Shown: in pieces, positions 1-8,507 of the stretch | Position numbering within the stretch: the stretch's first letter is position 1 | How the letters are laid out: each line of letters begins with the position of its first letter | NCBI GenBank assembly: GCA_041648735.1 | Contig: JBAZOO010000041.1 | Coordinates: 1 to 27,041, forward strand | Direction: 5' to 3' | DNA length: 27,041 nt | From: JBAZOO01 sp041648735 | GTDB taxonomy: Bacteria; Verrucomicrobiota; Lentisphaeria; Oligosphaerales; CAITYL01 | Position numbers and translations under genes: made by a program | Notes under the pieces: generated by a model | What the model was told of the DNA's origin: nothing | The model's database searches: none | What the model saw: only the letters and a program-made list of their open reading frames with translations

Positions 1-119
<119 letters not shown>

Positions 120-536
120 TCAGCGCACGCGGTGGGCCCGCAGGAAGCGGTCGAGTTCGTGGGGCGGCAGTTCGAGGGAGACGGGCCAGCCAGGGTTGAG
201 GGCGAGGCCGAAGGCGGGGTTGGCGCCCTTGAGCAGGGCGGGGGCGGCGAGCATCAGGAGGAAGGTGTGGGCGGGGGCCTTTTCGCGCCAGGGCAGGACG
301 CGGCTGGGGTGGGTGAAGGCGGCGAGGACGGAATAGCCCTTGGGGGACTTGACGCGGAGCGGGTCGAGCGCCAGTTGGGAGGTGGTGTCTTGGGGGACGG
401 GGCGGTCAAGGGCGACGACGAGCTTGGAGAGGAGGAGGAGCCGGCCGAAGTCGGCGAAGTCGCAGCGTCCCTGGCAGACGGCTTGCAGCTTCGTTTCCAG
501 TTCGTTGAGCGGTTCGAAGGTGAGGGGTGGTTCCAT
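120..536 (-). CDS. SseB-family N-terminal domain protein
   Basis: The 138-residue product resembles the SseB N-terminal domain: an N-terminal helix (FEPLNELETKLQAVCQG), a central hydrophobic strand (FGRLLLLSKLVVAL) and the C-terminal signature NPAFGLALNPGWPVSLELPP, followed by a short helix ending RFLRAHRVR. SseB was named from Salmonella rhodanese-related work; its biochemical role is unsettled and many bacteria carry stand-alone copies. I chose the ATG at 536 because the 30 residues upstream are proline/arginine-rich and unlike the domain. No good Shine-Dalgarno is visible. The stop is one base from the poly-G tract, but the family signature is complete, so the protein looks intact. It lies downstream of uxaC on the same strand with a 100-bp gap that holds its own promoter-like sequence. 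Family assignment is by motif resemblance only. Confidence 0.75.
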   Translation of the reverse strand: MEPPLTFEPLNELETKLQAVCQGRCDFADFGRLLLLSKLVVALDRPVPQDTTSQLALDPLRVKSPKGYSVLAAFTHPSRVLPWREKAPAHTFLLMLAAPALLKGANPAFGLALNPGWPVSLELPPHELDRFLRAHRVR

Positions 537-598
537 TGGTGGCCTGCCGGGTTTGGGGTGGTTCCGGGTGCCGGGATTGGCGCGGCGGATGGGACGGT

Positions 599-626
599 AC
601 CATAGGTGGCGGACGGGCCGGCGCAA
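599..626 (-). promoter_or_regulatory. Possible sigma70-type promoter for the SseB-like gene
   Basis: Read on the minus strand: TTGCGC (626-621), a 16-bp spacer, then TATGGT (604-599). Each hexamer matches the sigma70 consensus only partly (3/6 and 4/6). The predicted transcription start would be about 55 bases upstream of the ATG at 536. It overlaps nothing coding. Inferred from sequence alone. Confidence 0.3.
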
Positions 627-636
627 AGGGCGGCGG

Positions 637-2004
637 TCAGAGGTTGAAGAGCTGTTTGGGGCGGTCGTAGGAGAGGTGGCGGACGAGTTTTTCGGCGAGG
701 CTGGCGGGGGCCTGGCCGCGCTCGACGAGGTTGCCGGCGACGTCGCAGAGGACGCGGCGGAACATTTCGTGGCGGGAGCCGTAGCTGAGGAGCTTGCGGG
801 AGTCGGAGACCATGCCGGCGAAGTTCCAGAGCAGGTCGACGGAGCCGATGTATTCGAGTTGGCGGCGCATGCCGACGGGGGTGTCGTTGAGCCACCAGGC
901 GGAGCCGAGGCTGACGGTGGCGCCGAAGGCGCGGGCGAGGGTGGCGAGGGTGGCCTGGTGGCCGGGTTCGAGGCAGTAGAGGACGGTCTGGAGGCGGTTG
1001 TCGAAGCGGTTGAGGAAGTCGCGGAGCGGTTCGACGATGGGGGTGGCGTGGTTGGAGATGTCGCCGCCGGAGTCGGGGCCGAGGGAATGGGCGAGGGAGT
1101 CGCGGAGGTCGCGGACGCAGCCGAGGTGGAGCTGGAAGACCCAGCCCTTGGCGGCGTCCATTTCGCCGCAGGCCTGGAGGAGGAAGGCGAGGTAGGCCTG
1201 CTGTTCGGCTGGGGTGAGGGGCTGGCGGGCGCGGGCCTTGCGGAAGATGGCGTCGGCGGCGGCGGGGCTGACGTTGTGGCCCCAGGGGGTTTCGACGCCG
1301 TGGTCGCTGGCGACGCAGCCGCGGGTGGCGAAGAAGTCGTGGCGCTGCTGGAGGAAGGCGATGAGGTCGGGGAGGTGTTGGAAGCTGGCGCCGGCCAGGG
1401 CTTCGCAGCGGTTGATGTAGTCGTTCCAGTCGGGCTTGAAGATGTTCATCGCCTTGTCGGGGCGGAAGGTTGGGCGGACGACGCCGGCGCTGGGGGTGGC
1501 GTCGAGGGCCTGGTGCCATTCGAGGGAGTCGAGGGGGTCGTCGGTGGAGCACATCCGTTCGACCTTCATGGCCTGGAGCAGGGCCTGGGGCTTCATGGCG
1601 GGGGTTTGGAGGGCGGCGAGGGTGGCGTCCCAGATGGGGCCGGCGGTTTCGGCGGCGATGAGTTCCTGGATGCCGAAGCGGCGGCGGAGGTCGAGGTGGA
1701 TCCATTCGTAGGTGGGGTTGCCGACCAGCGCGGGGAAGGCGGCGGCGCAGGCGTCCCATTTTTCGCGGGGGGTGGCGGCGCCGGTGATGAGGCGTTCGGG
1801 GAGGCCGCGCTTGCGGAGGAGTTCCCAGACGTAGTGGTCGGTGGCGGCTTCGGCCTCCCAGAGGTTGGCGCTGGCGCGGTTTTCGGCGATGGCCTTGACG
1901 TCGGCGTGGTTGTGGGGGTCGAGGATGGGCAGGTCCTGGACGGTTTCGTAGAGGCGGCGGGCGGTGGTGGAGCCGAGGAGGTAGGAGTCGCCGAGGAAAG
2001 TCAT
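637..2004 (-). CDS. uxaC: Glucuronate isomerase
   Basis: 455 residues, close to the 470 usual for UxaC. The enzyme interconverts D-glucuronate and D-fructuronate (and D-galacturonate and D-tagaturonate), the first cytoplasmic step of hexuronate catabolism. The N-terminus (TFLGDSYLLGSTTARRLYETV) and the DPHNHAD motif, with metal-binding histidines at about 31 and 33, are typical of this amidohydrolase-superfamily branch. Family-like segments include FRPDKAMN, GCVASDHG, QLHLGCVRD and the C-terminal FAGMVSDSRKLLSYGSRHEMFRRVLCD. I chose the ATG at 2004 because the 28 in-frame residues before it are a poly-proline shadow of the C-rich leader. An extended -10 element lies 83 bases upstream. The SDR gene is 119 bp upstream on the same strand; a dehydrogenase acting on fructuronate or mannonate would fit next to this enzyme, but that link is inference. 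Confidence 0.96.
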   Translation of the reverse strand: MTFLGDSYLLGSTTARRLYETVQDLPILDPHNHADVKAIAENRASANLWEAEAATDHYVWELLRKRGLPERLITGAATPREKWDACAAAFPALVGNPTYEWIHLDLRRRFGIQELIAAETAGPIWDATLAALQTPAMKPQALLQAMKVERMCSTDDPLDSLEWHQALDATPSAGVVRPTFRPDKAMNIFKPDWNDYINRCEALAGASFQHLPDLIAFLQQRHDFFATRGCVASDHGVETPWGHNVSPAAADAIFRKARARQPLTPAEQQAYLAFLLQACGEMDAAKGWVFQLHLGCVRDLRDSLAHSLGPDSGGDISNHATPIVEPLRDFLNRFDNRLQTVLYCLEPGHQATLATLARAFGATVSLGSAWWLNDTPVGMRRQLEYIGSVDLLWNFAGMVSDSRKLLSYGSRHEMFRRVLCDVAGNLVERGQAPASLAEKLVRHLSYDRPKQLFNL

Positions 2005-2086
2005 GGTTGGGCCTGTGCGGTGGGGTTGGGGTGGTGGCGGCGGGGTTGGGGGTGGTGGCGGGCCGCCCAAACTTGTTTGTGGCGGC

Positions 2087-2095
2087 ACTATACCA
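2087..2095 (-). promoter_or_regulatory. Extended -10 promoter element upstream of uxaC
   Basis: The minus strand reads TGGTATAGT, matching the extended -10 consensus TGnTATAAT with one mismatch. No convincing -35 hexamer lies 16-18 bp upstream, as expected for an extended -10 promoter. Transcription would begin near 2080, giving a leader of about 75 bases that is very C-rich (poor in G). It sits in the 119-bp gap after the SDR gene, so uxaC may be transcribed separately from the aspartate kinase-SDR pair. Confidence 0.45.
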
Positions 2096-2123
2096 CGCCG
2101 GCGGCCAGGGCCGGGGCGGGCGC

Positions 2124-2819
<696 letters not shown>

Positions 2820-2829
2820 GGGGGTGGCC

Positions 2830-4143
2830 TCACGCCTTGACGAAGGTGTGGTAGAGGGCGCGGACGGCGGTTTCGTAGTCGGCGGCCTTGACGCCGATGA
2901 TGATGTTGAGTTCGGAGGCGCCCTGGTTGATGATCCGGACGTTGATCTTGGCGTCGCGCAGGGCGGTGAAGGCGAGGGCGGCCATGCCGGGGGTGTTGGC
3001 CATCTCCTCGCCGACGACGGCGATGAGGGCGAGGTCGCCGAGCAGTTCCAGCTTGTCGGGGTTGACGGCGGCCTTCAGCTCGGGCAGGATCGCCTCCGCC
3101 TTCTCCTCGATCTGCCGGTTTTCCAGGATGATGCTCATGGAATCGATGCTGGTGGGGCAGTGCTCGAAGCTGACGCCGTGGGCGAAGAGCACTTCGAGCA
3201 CCTTGTAGCCGAAGCCGACCTCCTTGTTCATCAGGCTCTTCTCCAGGCAGATCATGGAGAAGTTCCTCTTGCCGGCGATGCCGGCGATCTTGTATTTGCT
3301 GGCGGTGAAGGTGGGGACGATCAGGGTGCCGGGATCTTCGGGGCGGTTGGTGTTCTTGATGTTGATGGGGATGCGGGCCTCGCGCACCGGGAGGATCGCC
3401 TCGTCGTGGAAGACGCTGGCGCCCATGTAGGAGAGTTCGCGGATTTCGCGGTAGGTGACCTGGTCCATGTGGCAGGGGTTTTCGACGATGCGCGGGTCGG
3501 CCATGAGCAGGCCGGAGACGTCGGTCCAGTTCTCGTAGAGTTCGGCCATGACGGCGCGGGCGGCGATGGCGCCGGAGATGTCGGAGCCGCCGCGGGAGAA
3601 GGTCTTGACCCGGCCGTGGTGGTCGCGGCCGTAGAAGCCGGGCATGACGTAGAGTTTTTGCGGGTCGGCCATGGCCTGCCCCAGGGCGGCATAGGTGGCC
3701 GGATCCACGTTGCCGTTGGCGTCAATCACGACGTGCTTCTCCGGATCCACGAACTCGGCGCCGAGGACGGCGGCGATGATCAGGCCGTTGAAATGCTCGC
3801 CGCGGGAGGCGACGAAGTCGCGGCTCGCCCCCTCCTGCACCTGGCAGTGGAACTGCTCCAGCTCCCGCGCCATCCCGGCGGCCACCCCCAGGTCGCGCTC
3901 GATCCGCAAATAGCGTTCCCGGAGCTGGTTGAAGGGGGTGGCGAAGTCGGTTTTGGCCGCCGCCATGTCGTGGCAGAGATAGAGCAGGTCGGTGACCTTC
4001 GGGTCGTCCTTGCTCCGCTTGCCGGGGGCGGAGGGGACGACCACGCGGCGGCGCGGGTCGGCCGCCACGATCGCCTGGAGCTTGCGGATCTGGTTGGCGT
4101 CGGCGACGCTGGTGCCACCGAACTTGCAGACGATGCGGCTCAT
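2830..4143 (-). CDS. Aspartate kinase (monofunctional, C-terminal ACT domains)
   Basis: 437 residues. It phosphorylates L-aspartate to 4-phospho-aspartate, the entry step to lysine, methionine and threonine synthesis. The ATP/aspartate signature KFGGTSV is at 7-13, and FSRGGSD (182-188) is the family's second kinase motif. The C-terminal third has two ACT-like segments (KSLMNKEVGFGYKVLEVLFAHG and LIAVVGEEMANTPGMAALAFTALRDAKINVRIINQGASELNIIIGV), which normally bind feedback amino acids. The ATG at 4143 is supported by an AAGGA Shine-Dalgarno 8 bases upstream (4156-4152); the 59 in-frame residues before it are arginine/proline-rich noise. No homoserine dehydrogenase domain follows, so it is not a ThrA fusion. 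The SDR starts 10 bp downstream. A lysC-, thrA- or metL-type effector specificity cannot be assigned from the sequence, so no gene symbol is given. Confidence 0.96.
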   Translation of the reverse strand: MSRIVCKFGGTSVADANQIRKLQAIVAADPRRRVVVPSAPGKRSKDDPKVTDLLYLCHDMAAAKTDFATPFNQLRERYLRIERDLGVAAGMARELEQFHCQVQEGASRDFVASRGEHFNGLIIAAVLGAEFVDPEKHVVIDANGNVDPATYAALGQAMADPQKLYVMPGFYGRDHHGRVKTFSRGGSDISGAIAARAVMAELYENWTDVSGLLMADPRIVENPCHMDQVTYREIRELSYMGASVFHDEAILPVREARIPINIKNTNRPEDPGTLIVPTFTASKYKIAGIAGKRNFSMICLEKSLMNKEVGFGYKVLEVLFAHGVSFEHCPTSIDSMSIILENRQIEEKAEAILPELKAAVNPDKLELLGDLALIAVVGEEMANTPGMAALAFTALRDAKINVRIINQGASELNIIIGVKAADYETAVRALYHTFVKA

Positions 4144-4211
4144 GGGCAGGGTCCTTGGGGTGCGGCAGGGGGAAGGGGCTGGGTGGGGGGCGACGGGCCG
4201 GGAAATCAAAT

Positions 4212-4240
4212 AACATATTGCCGGAACCGCGGGTTGGCAG
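4212..4240 (-). promoter_or_regulatory. Possible sigma70-type promoter for aspartate kinase
   Basis: On the minus strand, CTGCCA (4240-4235), a 17-bp spacer and TATGTT (4217-4212), each 4/6 to consensus. The -10 lies in the only AT-rich patch (about 4203-4219) of the 207-bp divergent gap between aspartate kinase and yraN. The predicted leader is about 60 bases. Inferred from sequence alone. Confidence 0.35.
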
Positions 4241-4350
4241 CGGCCAAGCGGGCGGGCGCTTGCGCCGGCGGGGCGGGCGGCTACGTTGGGGGGACGGCAT
4301 GGCCACGGGGTCATGGCCAAGGCCGGGCAACGGGAAGGGGACGGTCAGGC

Positions 4351-4836
4351 ATGGCGGGTTCAGGTTCATGGTGGCAACGGCTGCGGCGTGCCCTCGGGCT
4401 GCCGGCCGGGGGCGGCGGGTTCGCCGGGCTGCGGGCGGCGCACCTGCGCCTGGGGCGGCGCGGGGAACGGCTGGCCTGCCGGCTGCTGCGGGAGTCGGGG
4501 CTGGCAATCCTGGCCCGGAACTACGGGGGCGCGCACGGCGAGATCGACATCGTGGCCCGCGAGGGGAACGTCCTCTGCTTCGTCGAAGTCAAGACCCGGC
4601 GGCGGGCGGGGGCGGCCCGGCCGGGAGCCGCCGTGGGGGCGGAGAAGCGGCGGCGGCTGCGGCGGACGGCACGCCAGTACCTGCGGGAGGCGGGCTGGCC
4701 CGCCGTGCCCTACCGTTTTGACATCGTGGAGCTGCTGCTGGCGGGGCGGCGGCCGCGGGAGCTGGGGTGGCACCGCGGCGCCTTCACCGACCGCGAGGAC
4801 CGCCCTGGCGACGCCTGGCACGCCCCGGCGGACTGA
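4351..4836 (+). CDS. yraN: YraN/UPF0102 family endonuclease-like protein
   Basis: 161 residues. The family signature is clear: GERLACRLLRESGLAILARNY (38-58), GEIDIVAR (63-70) and FVEVKTR (77-83). The acidic residues in GER and EID and the E-x-K of VEVK form a PD-(D/E)XK nuclease-like active site, related to Holliday-junction-resolvase-like folds; the biological role in bacteria is not established. The ATG at 4351 has a purine-rich stretch (GGGAAGGGGA, 4331-4340) just upstream. The first 30 residues (basic, Gly-rich) extend beyond the usual core of about 120 residues, so a later start is possible although no other in-frame ATG precedes the core. It is divergent from aspartate kinase and followed by a hairpin with a T-run, so it is probably a single-gene transcript. 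Confidence 0.92.
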   Translation: MAGSGSWWQRLRRALGLPAGGGGFAGLRAAHLRLGRRGERLACRLLRESGLAILARNYGGAHGEIDIVAREGNVLCFVEVKTRRRAGAARPGAAVGAEKRRRLRRTARQYLREAGWPAVPYRFDIVELLLAGRRPRELGWHRGAFTDREDRPGDAWHAPAD

Positions 4837-4897
4837 GGGGCGCACGCGGAAGCCGCGGGCTGCAAGCCGGGGGCGGGCTGGGCCATGGGCCATGGGT

Positions 4898-4955
4898 CAC
4901 GGCGTCACTGAAGGCTGGTTTTGCGTGGTGCCCTGACGCCGTGCCGCCGTTTTTT
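4898..4955 (+). terminator. Terminator-like inverted repeat between yraN and argF
   Basis: A perfect 10-bp inverted repeat, CACGGCGTCA (4898-4907) and TGACGCCGTG (4934-4943), with a 26-base loop. It is followed after six bases by a run of six T (4950-4955). It reads as an intrinsic terminator for yraN. The long loop and the gap before the T-run are not ideal, so an attenuator-like or regulatory hairpin ahead of argF is the alternative. Confidence 0.5.
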
Positions 4956-4977
4956 GGAGGGGGGGACGGCGGGAGTG

Positions 4978-5005
4978 TTGGAAATTGCCGGCGGGGAATT
5001 ACACT
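4978..5005 (+). promoter_or_regulatory. Possible sigma70-type promoter for argF
   Basis: TTGGAA (4978-4983), a 16-bp spacer and TACACT (5000-5005), each 4/6 to consensus. It lies just downstream of the terminator-like hairpin and about 42 bases before the argF ATG, in the most AT-rich part of this gap. Position and context are favourable; the match is moderate. Confidence 0.4.
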
Positions 5006-5046
5006 ATCATCTTTGGAAGTCAACGGATGATGCCTGGAGAGCCGAG

Positions 5047-6048
5047 ATGGAACCGATTGCTTCCCTGCGGGGCCGCAGCCTGCTGACCTTGGACGACGTG
5101 ACCGACGCGGAGATGCAGGAGCTGGTGCTTTTGGCCGAGGCGCTGAAGGCGAAGAAGGCGCGGCGCGACCCGGCGGCGCCCAAGCTGCTGGCGGGGCGCA
5201 ACATCGCCCTGGTGTTCGAGAAGGCTTCGACCCGCACCCGCTGCGCCACCCAGGTGGCGGTGGCCGACGAGGGCGGCCATGCCGAGTACCTGGGGAAGAA
5301 CGACATCCATTTCGGCAAGAAGGAGTCGATTGCGGACTCCGCACGGGTGCTGGGGCGGATGTTCGACGGCATCCTCTTCCGCGGCTTCGCCCACGAGACG
5401 GTGACGCAGTTGGCCAGGCAGGCCGGCGTGCCGGTCTGGAACGGGCTGACCGACGCGGCGCATCCGACCCAGATCCTGGCCGACTTGCAGACCATGCGCC
5501 AGGGCTTTGGGCCGGAGCTGCGCGGGCTCAAGGTCGTCTACATCGGCGATGGCCGCAACAACGTGGCGCTCTCCCTGATGCACGGCTGCGCCAAGGCCGG
5601 GATCCATGTGGTGGACTGCTGTCCCGAGAGCCTGGCGCCCGACCCGGCGAGCCTGGCGGAGCTGGCGGCGCTGGCCCGGCGGAACGGCTCGACGGTGGCG
5701 GTCGAGCCCGATCCGGCGAAGGCGGTGGCGGGGGCCAACGTGCTGTACACGGACGTCTGGGTCTCCATGGGTGAGGAGGCCAAGTTCGCGGAACGGCTGC
5801 AACTGCTCCGGCCGTACCAGGTCACCATGGCTTTGGTGCGGCGGACCGGCAACCTCGAAAACGGCCGGATCCTCTTCCTCCATTGCCTGCCGGCCTTCCA
5901 CAACTTCGACACGGACGTGACCACCGAGCTGGGCGCCCTGGAGGTGACCGACGAGGTGTTCGAGGCGCCGTTCTCGCGGGTCTTCGACCAGGCCGAGAAC
6001 CGGATGCACACGATCAAGGCGATGATTGTCTCCAGCCTGGCTGGCTGA
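5047..6048 (+). CDS. argF: Ornithine carbamoyltransferase
   Basis: 333 residues, the standard OTC length. It condenses carbamoyl phosphate with L-ornithine to give citrulline (arginine synthesis; the reverse occurs in the arginine deiminase pathway). The carbamoyl-phosphate motif STRTR is at 61-65 (FEKASTRTR), HPTQ at 139-142, the ornithine-binding SMG loop (VWVSMG) at 240-242, and HCLP at 279-282 carries the catalytic cysteine. The ATG at 5047 is supported by GGAGA (5036-5040) six bases upstream; 42 in-frame upstream residues derive from the non-coding leader. Without arginine deiminase or carbamate kinase nearby, a biosynthetic role is more likely than a catabolic arcB role. The second transcarbamylase follows 74 bp later on the same strand. 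Confidence 0.96.
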   Translation: MEPIASLRGRSLLTLDDVTDAEMQELVLLAEALKAKKARRDPAAPKLLAGRNIALVFEKASTRTRCATQVAVADEGGHAEYLGKNDIHFGKKESIADSARVLGRMFDGILFRGFAHETVTQLARQAGVPVWNGLTDAAHPTQILADLQTMRQGFGPELRGLKVVYIGDGRNNVALSLMHGCAKAGIHVVDCCPESLAPDPASLAELAALARRNGSTVAVEPDPAKAVAGANVLYTDVWVSMGEEAKFAERLQLLRPYQVTMALVRRTGNLENGRILFLHCLPAFHNFDTDVTTELGALEVTDEVFEAPFSRVFDQAENRMHTIKAMIVSSLAG

Positions 6049-6122
6049 GGGCTGGCGGGCGGCGGGTTCGGGTGAGGTGGCGGCAAGGCGGCTGGTGGTG
6101 GCCGCGGAAAGGCGAGGTGCGC

Positions 6123-7208
6123 ATGAGCGGAATGCAGCGGTTCATGGACCTGACGTGGGACGAGTTCCAGGCGCTGGCGCCGGCGGCGAAAATCCGCTAC
6201 TACAACCGGGAGGATCGCCCCTACCACGTGCTCACCGCCCAGCAGTTCGACCGGCCGATGCTCGACCGCCTCTGCGCCTTGGCCACCAGTATCCGCCGCA
6301 TCGCCAAGACCAAGGTCGGCATGGATTACCTCGCCGGGCTGCTCCGCCACAAGCGGGCCATGCTCTACTTCAGCCAGCCCAGCAGCCGCACCTTCCTCTC
6401 CTTCCATGCCGCCTGCCAGATCCTCGGGATGAACGTCTCCGAAGTGCGCGACGCCGCGACCTCCAGCGAGATGAAGGGCGAGTCCCAGGAGGACAGCATC
6501 CGCACCTTCAGCTCCTATGCGGACCTGCTGATCATGCGCACGCCGGTCCAAGGCTTCGCCGAGAAGATGGCCTGGCTGCTGTCCGGCACCGAGCGGCCGG
6601 TGCCGATCCTCAACGCCGGCTCCGGCAAGGACCAGCATCCGACCCAGGCGCTGCTGGACATCTACACCCTCCAGCGCAGTTTCGAGCACACGGGCGGCAT
6701 CGAGGGGAAGACCATCCTCTTCGTCGGCGACCTCCTGCGCGGGCGCACCGTCCGCTCCCTCTCCAACCTGCTGACCCACTATCCCCGGGTCAAGCAGCTC
6801 TTCGTCGCCCCGCCGTCCTTGCAGATCGGCGGGGATGTCCTGGCGCAACTGGACGCCGCCGGGGTCGAGTACGAACTCTCCAGCGAATTCGAGAAGCGGA
6901 TCCCCGCGGCGGACGCGATCTACATGACCCGGATCCAGGACGAGTGGGACAACCCGGCGGAGCGCGGCCAGATCGACATCTCCAGCTACAGCTTCGGCGA
7001 GCGCCATTTGGCGGCGCTCAAGCCGATGGGGGTGATCCTGCATCCGCTGCCACGCCGGAGCGAGATCGCCGTGGCGGTGGACCGCGACCCACGCGCCGTC
7101 TACTGGCGGCAGGTCCGCAACGGGATGTGGATCCGCGTCGCCTTGATGGCGACGATCTTCGGGCGTGACCGCGACCTGGCGGCCTATTTCCAGGACAACC
7201 TGGGCTGA
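6123..7208 (+). CDS. pyrB: Aspartate carbamoyltransferase catalytic subunit
   Basis: 361 residues. It carbamoylates L-aspartate, the first committed step of pyrimidine synthesis. Identity rests on ATCase-specific motifs: the 80s-loop-like KGESQEDSI, IMR at about the position of E. coli Arg105, HPTQALLDIYTL (from 172), GRTVRSL, YMTRIQDEW (substrate-binding Arg and Gln) and HPLPR (307-311). The carbamoyl-phosphate loop reads PSSRT (SSRT at 87-90) instead of the usual STRT, a conservative Thr-to-Ser change. It is roughly 50 residues longer than E. coli PyrB, mostly through an N-terminal extension containing RYYNREDRPYHVLTAQQF, which is charged and lacks a signal peptide. GAGG (6114-6117) five bases before the ATG fixes the start. 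No pyrI regulatory subunit is adjacent. Its position behind argF would let both consumers of carbamoyl phosphate be co-expressed. Confidence 0.93.
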   Translation: MSGMQRFMDLTWDEFQALAPAAKIRYYNREDRPYHVLTAQQFDRPMLDRLCALATSIRRIAKTKVGMDYLAGLLRHKRAMLYFSQPSSRTFLSFHAACQILGMNVSEVRDAATSSEMKGESQEDSIRTFSSYADLLIMRTPVQGFAEKMAWLLSGTERPVPILNAGSGKDQHPTQALLDIYTLQRSFEHTGGIEGKTILFVGDLLRGRTVRSLSNLLTHYPRVKQLFVAPPSLQIGGDVLAQLDAAGVEYELSSEFEKRIPAADAIYMTRIQDEWDNPAERGQIDISSYSFGERHLAALKPMGVILHPLPRRSEIAVAVDRDPRAVYWRQVRNGMWIRVALMATIFGRDRDLAAYFQDNLG

Positions 7209-7240
7209 CCCGGCCCAGCGGGAGGGCCGGCGGAGGGCGA

Positions 7241-8221
7241 ATGATGAACGACATCCGCGAATGCACCTGCCCGGCTTGCGGCGGCACGGTGCGGCTGCTG
7301 GCCGCCAGCGCGGCGGGGCCGGTGCGCTGTCCGCACTGCCACCGCACCTTCACGCCGGTGGTGGCCCAGCGGGGCGCCCCCACCACGGCGCCGGCGGGCG
7401 GCGGCGCGCCCAAGGCGCCCGTGGTTGGCTGCCTGGTGGCGATGTTCGTGGTGGGGCTGCTTTTCGTCTTCAGCCTGGCCGGCCGCGGCGGCGGCCTGGG
7501 CCGGGGCTGGGGCGGCCTGCTGCCCATCCTTTTCATCGTCGGGTTTGTCGTCGTCCTGGTCAAGGTCGGCAAATGGCTGGGGCGGGCGGGGCAGGCGCAG
7601 CGGCGCGAGGAACAGGAGCGGCGGCCCTCTCCCCGCCGTGGTGGTGGCGAGGGGCGGCCGACGGCTGGCCGGCCACCGCCACCACCAAAAATGGAGCGGC
7701 CGGAAAAGGCGGCCGCGCCCGCGCCGCCACCGCTGCCGCCCCCGCCACCGCCGCCGGCGGCCTTTTTCCATTTCGGCTGCCCCCACTGCGGCAAGCGGCT
7801 GGAGGCGGAGGAAGGGCAGCGGGGGTTGGCGGCGGTCTGCCCGGGCTGCCAATGCGAGCTGACGGTGCCGCCGGCCGCCGAGGAGCTTCCGGCCACGGCC
7901 ATGCCGGCGCGCAAGGCGCCGCCGCCGGCCCCGGCCGTCCGGCGGAGCGTGCCGGTTCCCCCCGCTGCCCCGCCGCCGCGGCTGCCGCGCAAGCTGGGGG
8001 AGAAGGCGGCCCCAGCCGGGAAGGGGACGGAGCTGGTGGCGATCCTGCTCCTCGCCGGCGTGGGGCTGGGAGTGCTCCTGCTCTTCTGGAACCCGTGGCT
8101 GGGGTTCACCGTGCTGCTGCTGACGTTGCTCCTGGGGCTGCCGGCGCTGGCCCTTGGCCGGGGCGAGGCCGGGGGGCGGCCGATCCAGGAGCGCCACAAG
8201 AAGCTGCCGCCCCGCCGCTGA
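7241..8221 (+). CDS. Zinc-ribbon membrane protein of unknown function
   Basis: Up to 326 residues. It begins with a zinc ribbon, CPAC (C10, C13) paired with CPHC (C30, C33). Two hydrophobic segments follow at about 61-80 and 92-113, then a basic proline-rich linker, a second zinc ribbon (C180/C183 and C200/C203), another proline-rich linker and a long hydrophobic C-terminal region at about 262-300. The tail is basic (KKLPPRR). This pattern matches the zinc-ribbon or MJ0042-like domain proteins common in PVC bacteria, whose functions are mostly unknown. ATG codons occur at 7241 and 7244; the GGAGGG at 7232-7237 is better spaced (6 bases) for 7244, so the protein may be one residue shorter. It follows pyrB by 32 bp and is probably on the same transcript. 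I cannot assign a function. Confidence 0.85.
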   Translation: MMNDIRECTCPACGGTVRLLAASAAGPVRCPHCHRTFTPVVAQRGAPTTAPAGGGAPKAPVVGCLVAMFVVGLLFVFSLAGRGGGLGRGWGGLLPILFIVGFVVVLVKVGKWLGRAGQAQRREEQERRPSPRRGGGEGRPTAGRPPPPPKMERPEKAAAPAPPPLPPPPPPPAAFFHFGCPHCGKRLEAEEGQRGLAAVCPGCQCELTVPPAAEELPATAMPARKAPPPAPAVRRSVPVPPAAPPPRLPRKLGEKAAPAGKGTELVAILLLAGVGLGVLLLFWNPWLGFTVLLLTLLLGLPALALGRGEAGGRPIQERHKKLPPRR

Positions 8222-8239
8222 CGGCGGCGGCCCGGCGCC

Positions 8240-8254
8240 CCTGTCCCCAAGCGC
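8240..8254 (-). repeat. Solitary copy of the CTTGGGGACAGG repeat core
   Basis: The plus strand reads CCTGTCCCCAAGCGC, the reverse complement of GCGCTTGGGGACAGG. This differs from the array unit CGCCTTGGGGACAGG near 26 kb only at its left edge. It sits just after the zinc-ribbon gene in non-coding DNA and is in opposite orientation to the arrays. A short match in GC-rich DNA could be chance, but the 12-base core is exact. Confidence 0.5.
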
Positions 8255-8418
8255 CCAAACGTCAGTTTCCGCCGCATCCTGTTTCGGGTGTGGCGCCACC
8301 ACCAGGAGCTGTTCCAGCGCCACGGCCTTGTCGCTGCCGGCCGCGGCCTGACGGTTTTGGTTTTGCCGGCCGCCGGCTACATTGAGCCAACTTCCCGCAA
8401 CCATGGAGTGGCCGTCTC

Positions 8419-8499
8419 ATGATCTCCCGTGTCCGCCTCGTCCTGCCGCTGGTGATCCTGGCCGCGTTTTTGCTGGCAACCGGCTGCGGGCCGGTGTGA
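8419..8499 (+). CDS. 26-residue lipoprotein-like peptide
   Basis: A small frame, ATG at 8419 to TGA at 8497-8499. The 26-residue product has a basic n-region (MISRVR), a hydrophobic core (LVLPLVILAAFLLA) and a lipobox-like ATGC ending at Cys23, with only CGPV after cleavage. It has the organisation of very small lipoproteins such as entericidins. A GGAG (8405-8408) lies 10 bases upstream of the ATG. Its TGA overlaps a GTG (8496) in the methyltransferase frame, and the methyltransferase ATG follows 8 bases later, so translation is likely coupled. It could be a real peptide, a translational leader or chance; its position ahead of a methyltransferase and radical SAM pair makes it notable. It is too short for homology searches to decide. 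Confidence 0.45.
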   Translation: MISRVRLVLPLVILAAFLLATGCGPV

Positions 8500-8507
8500 A
8501 CGGGCCA

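Noticed and set aside
2830..4143. Bifunctional aspartate kinase/homoserine dehydrogenase
   Set aside because: The frame ends after the ACT domains and the next gene is an SDR with its own start and a different active site.
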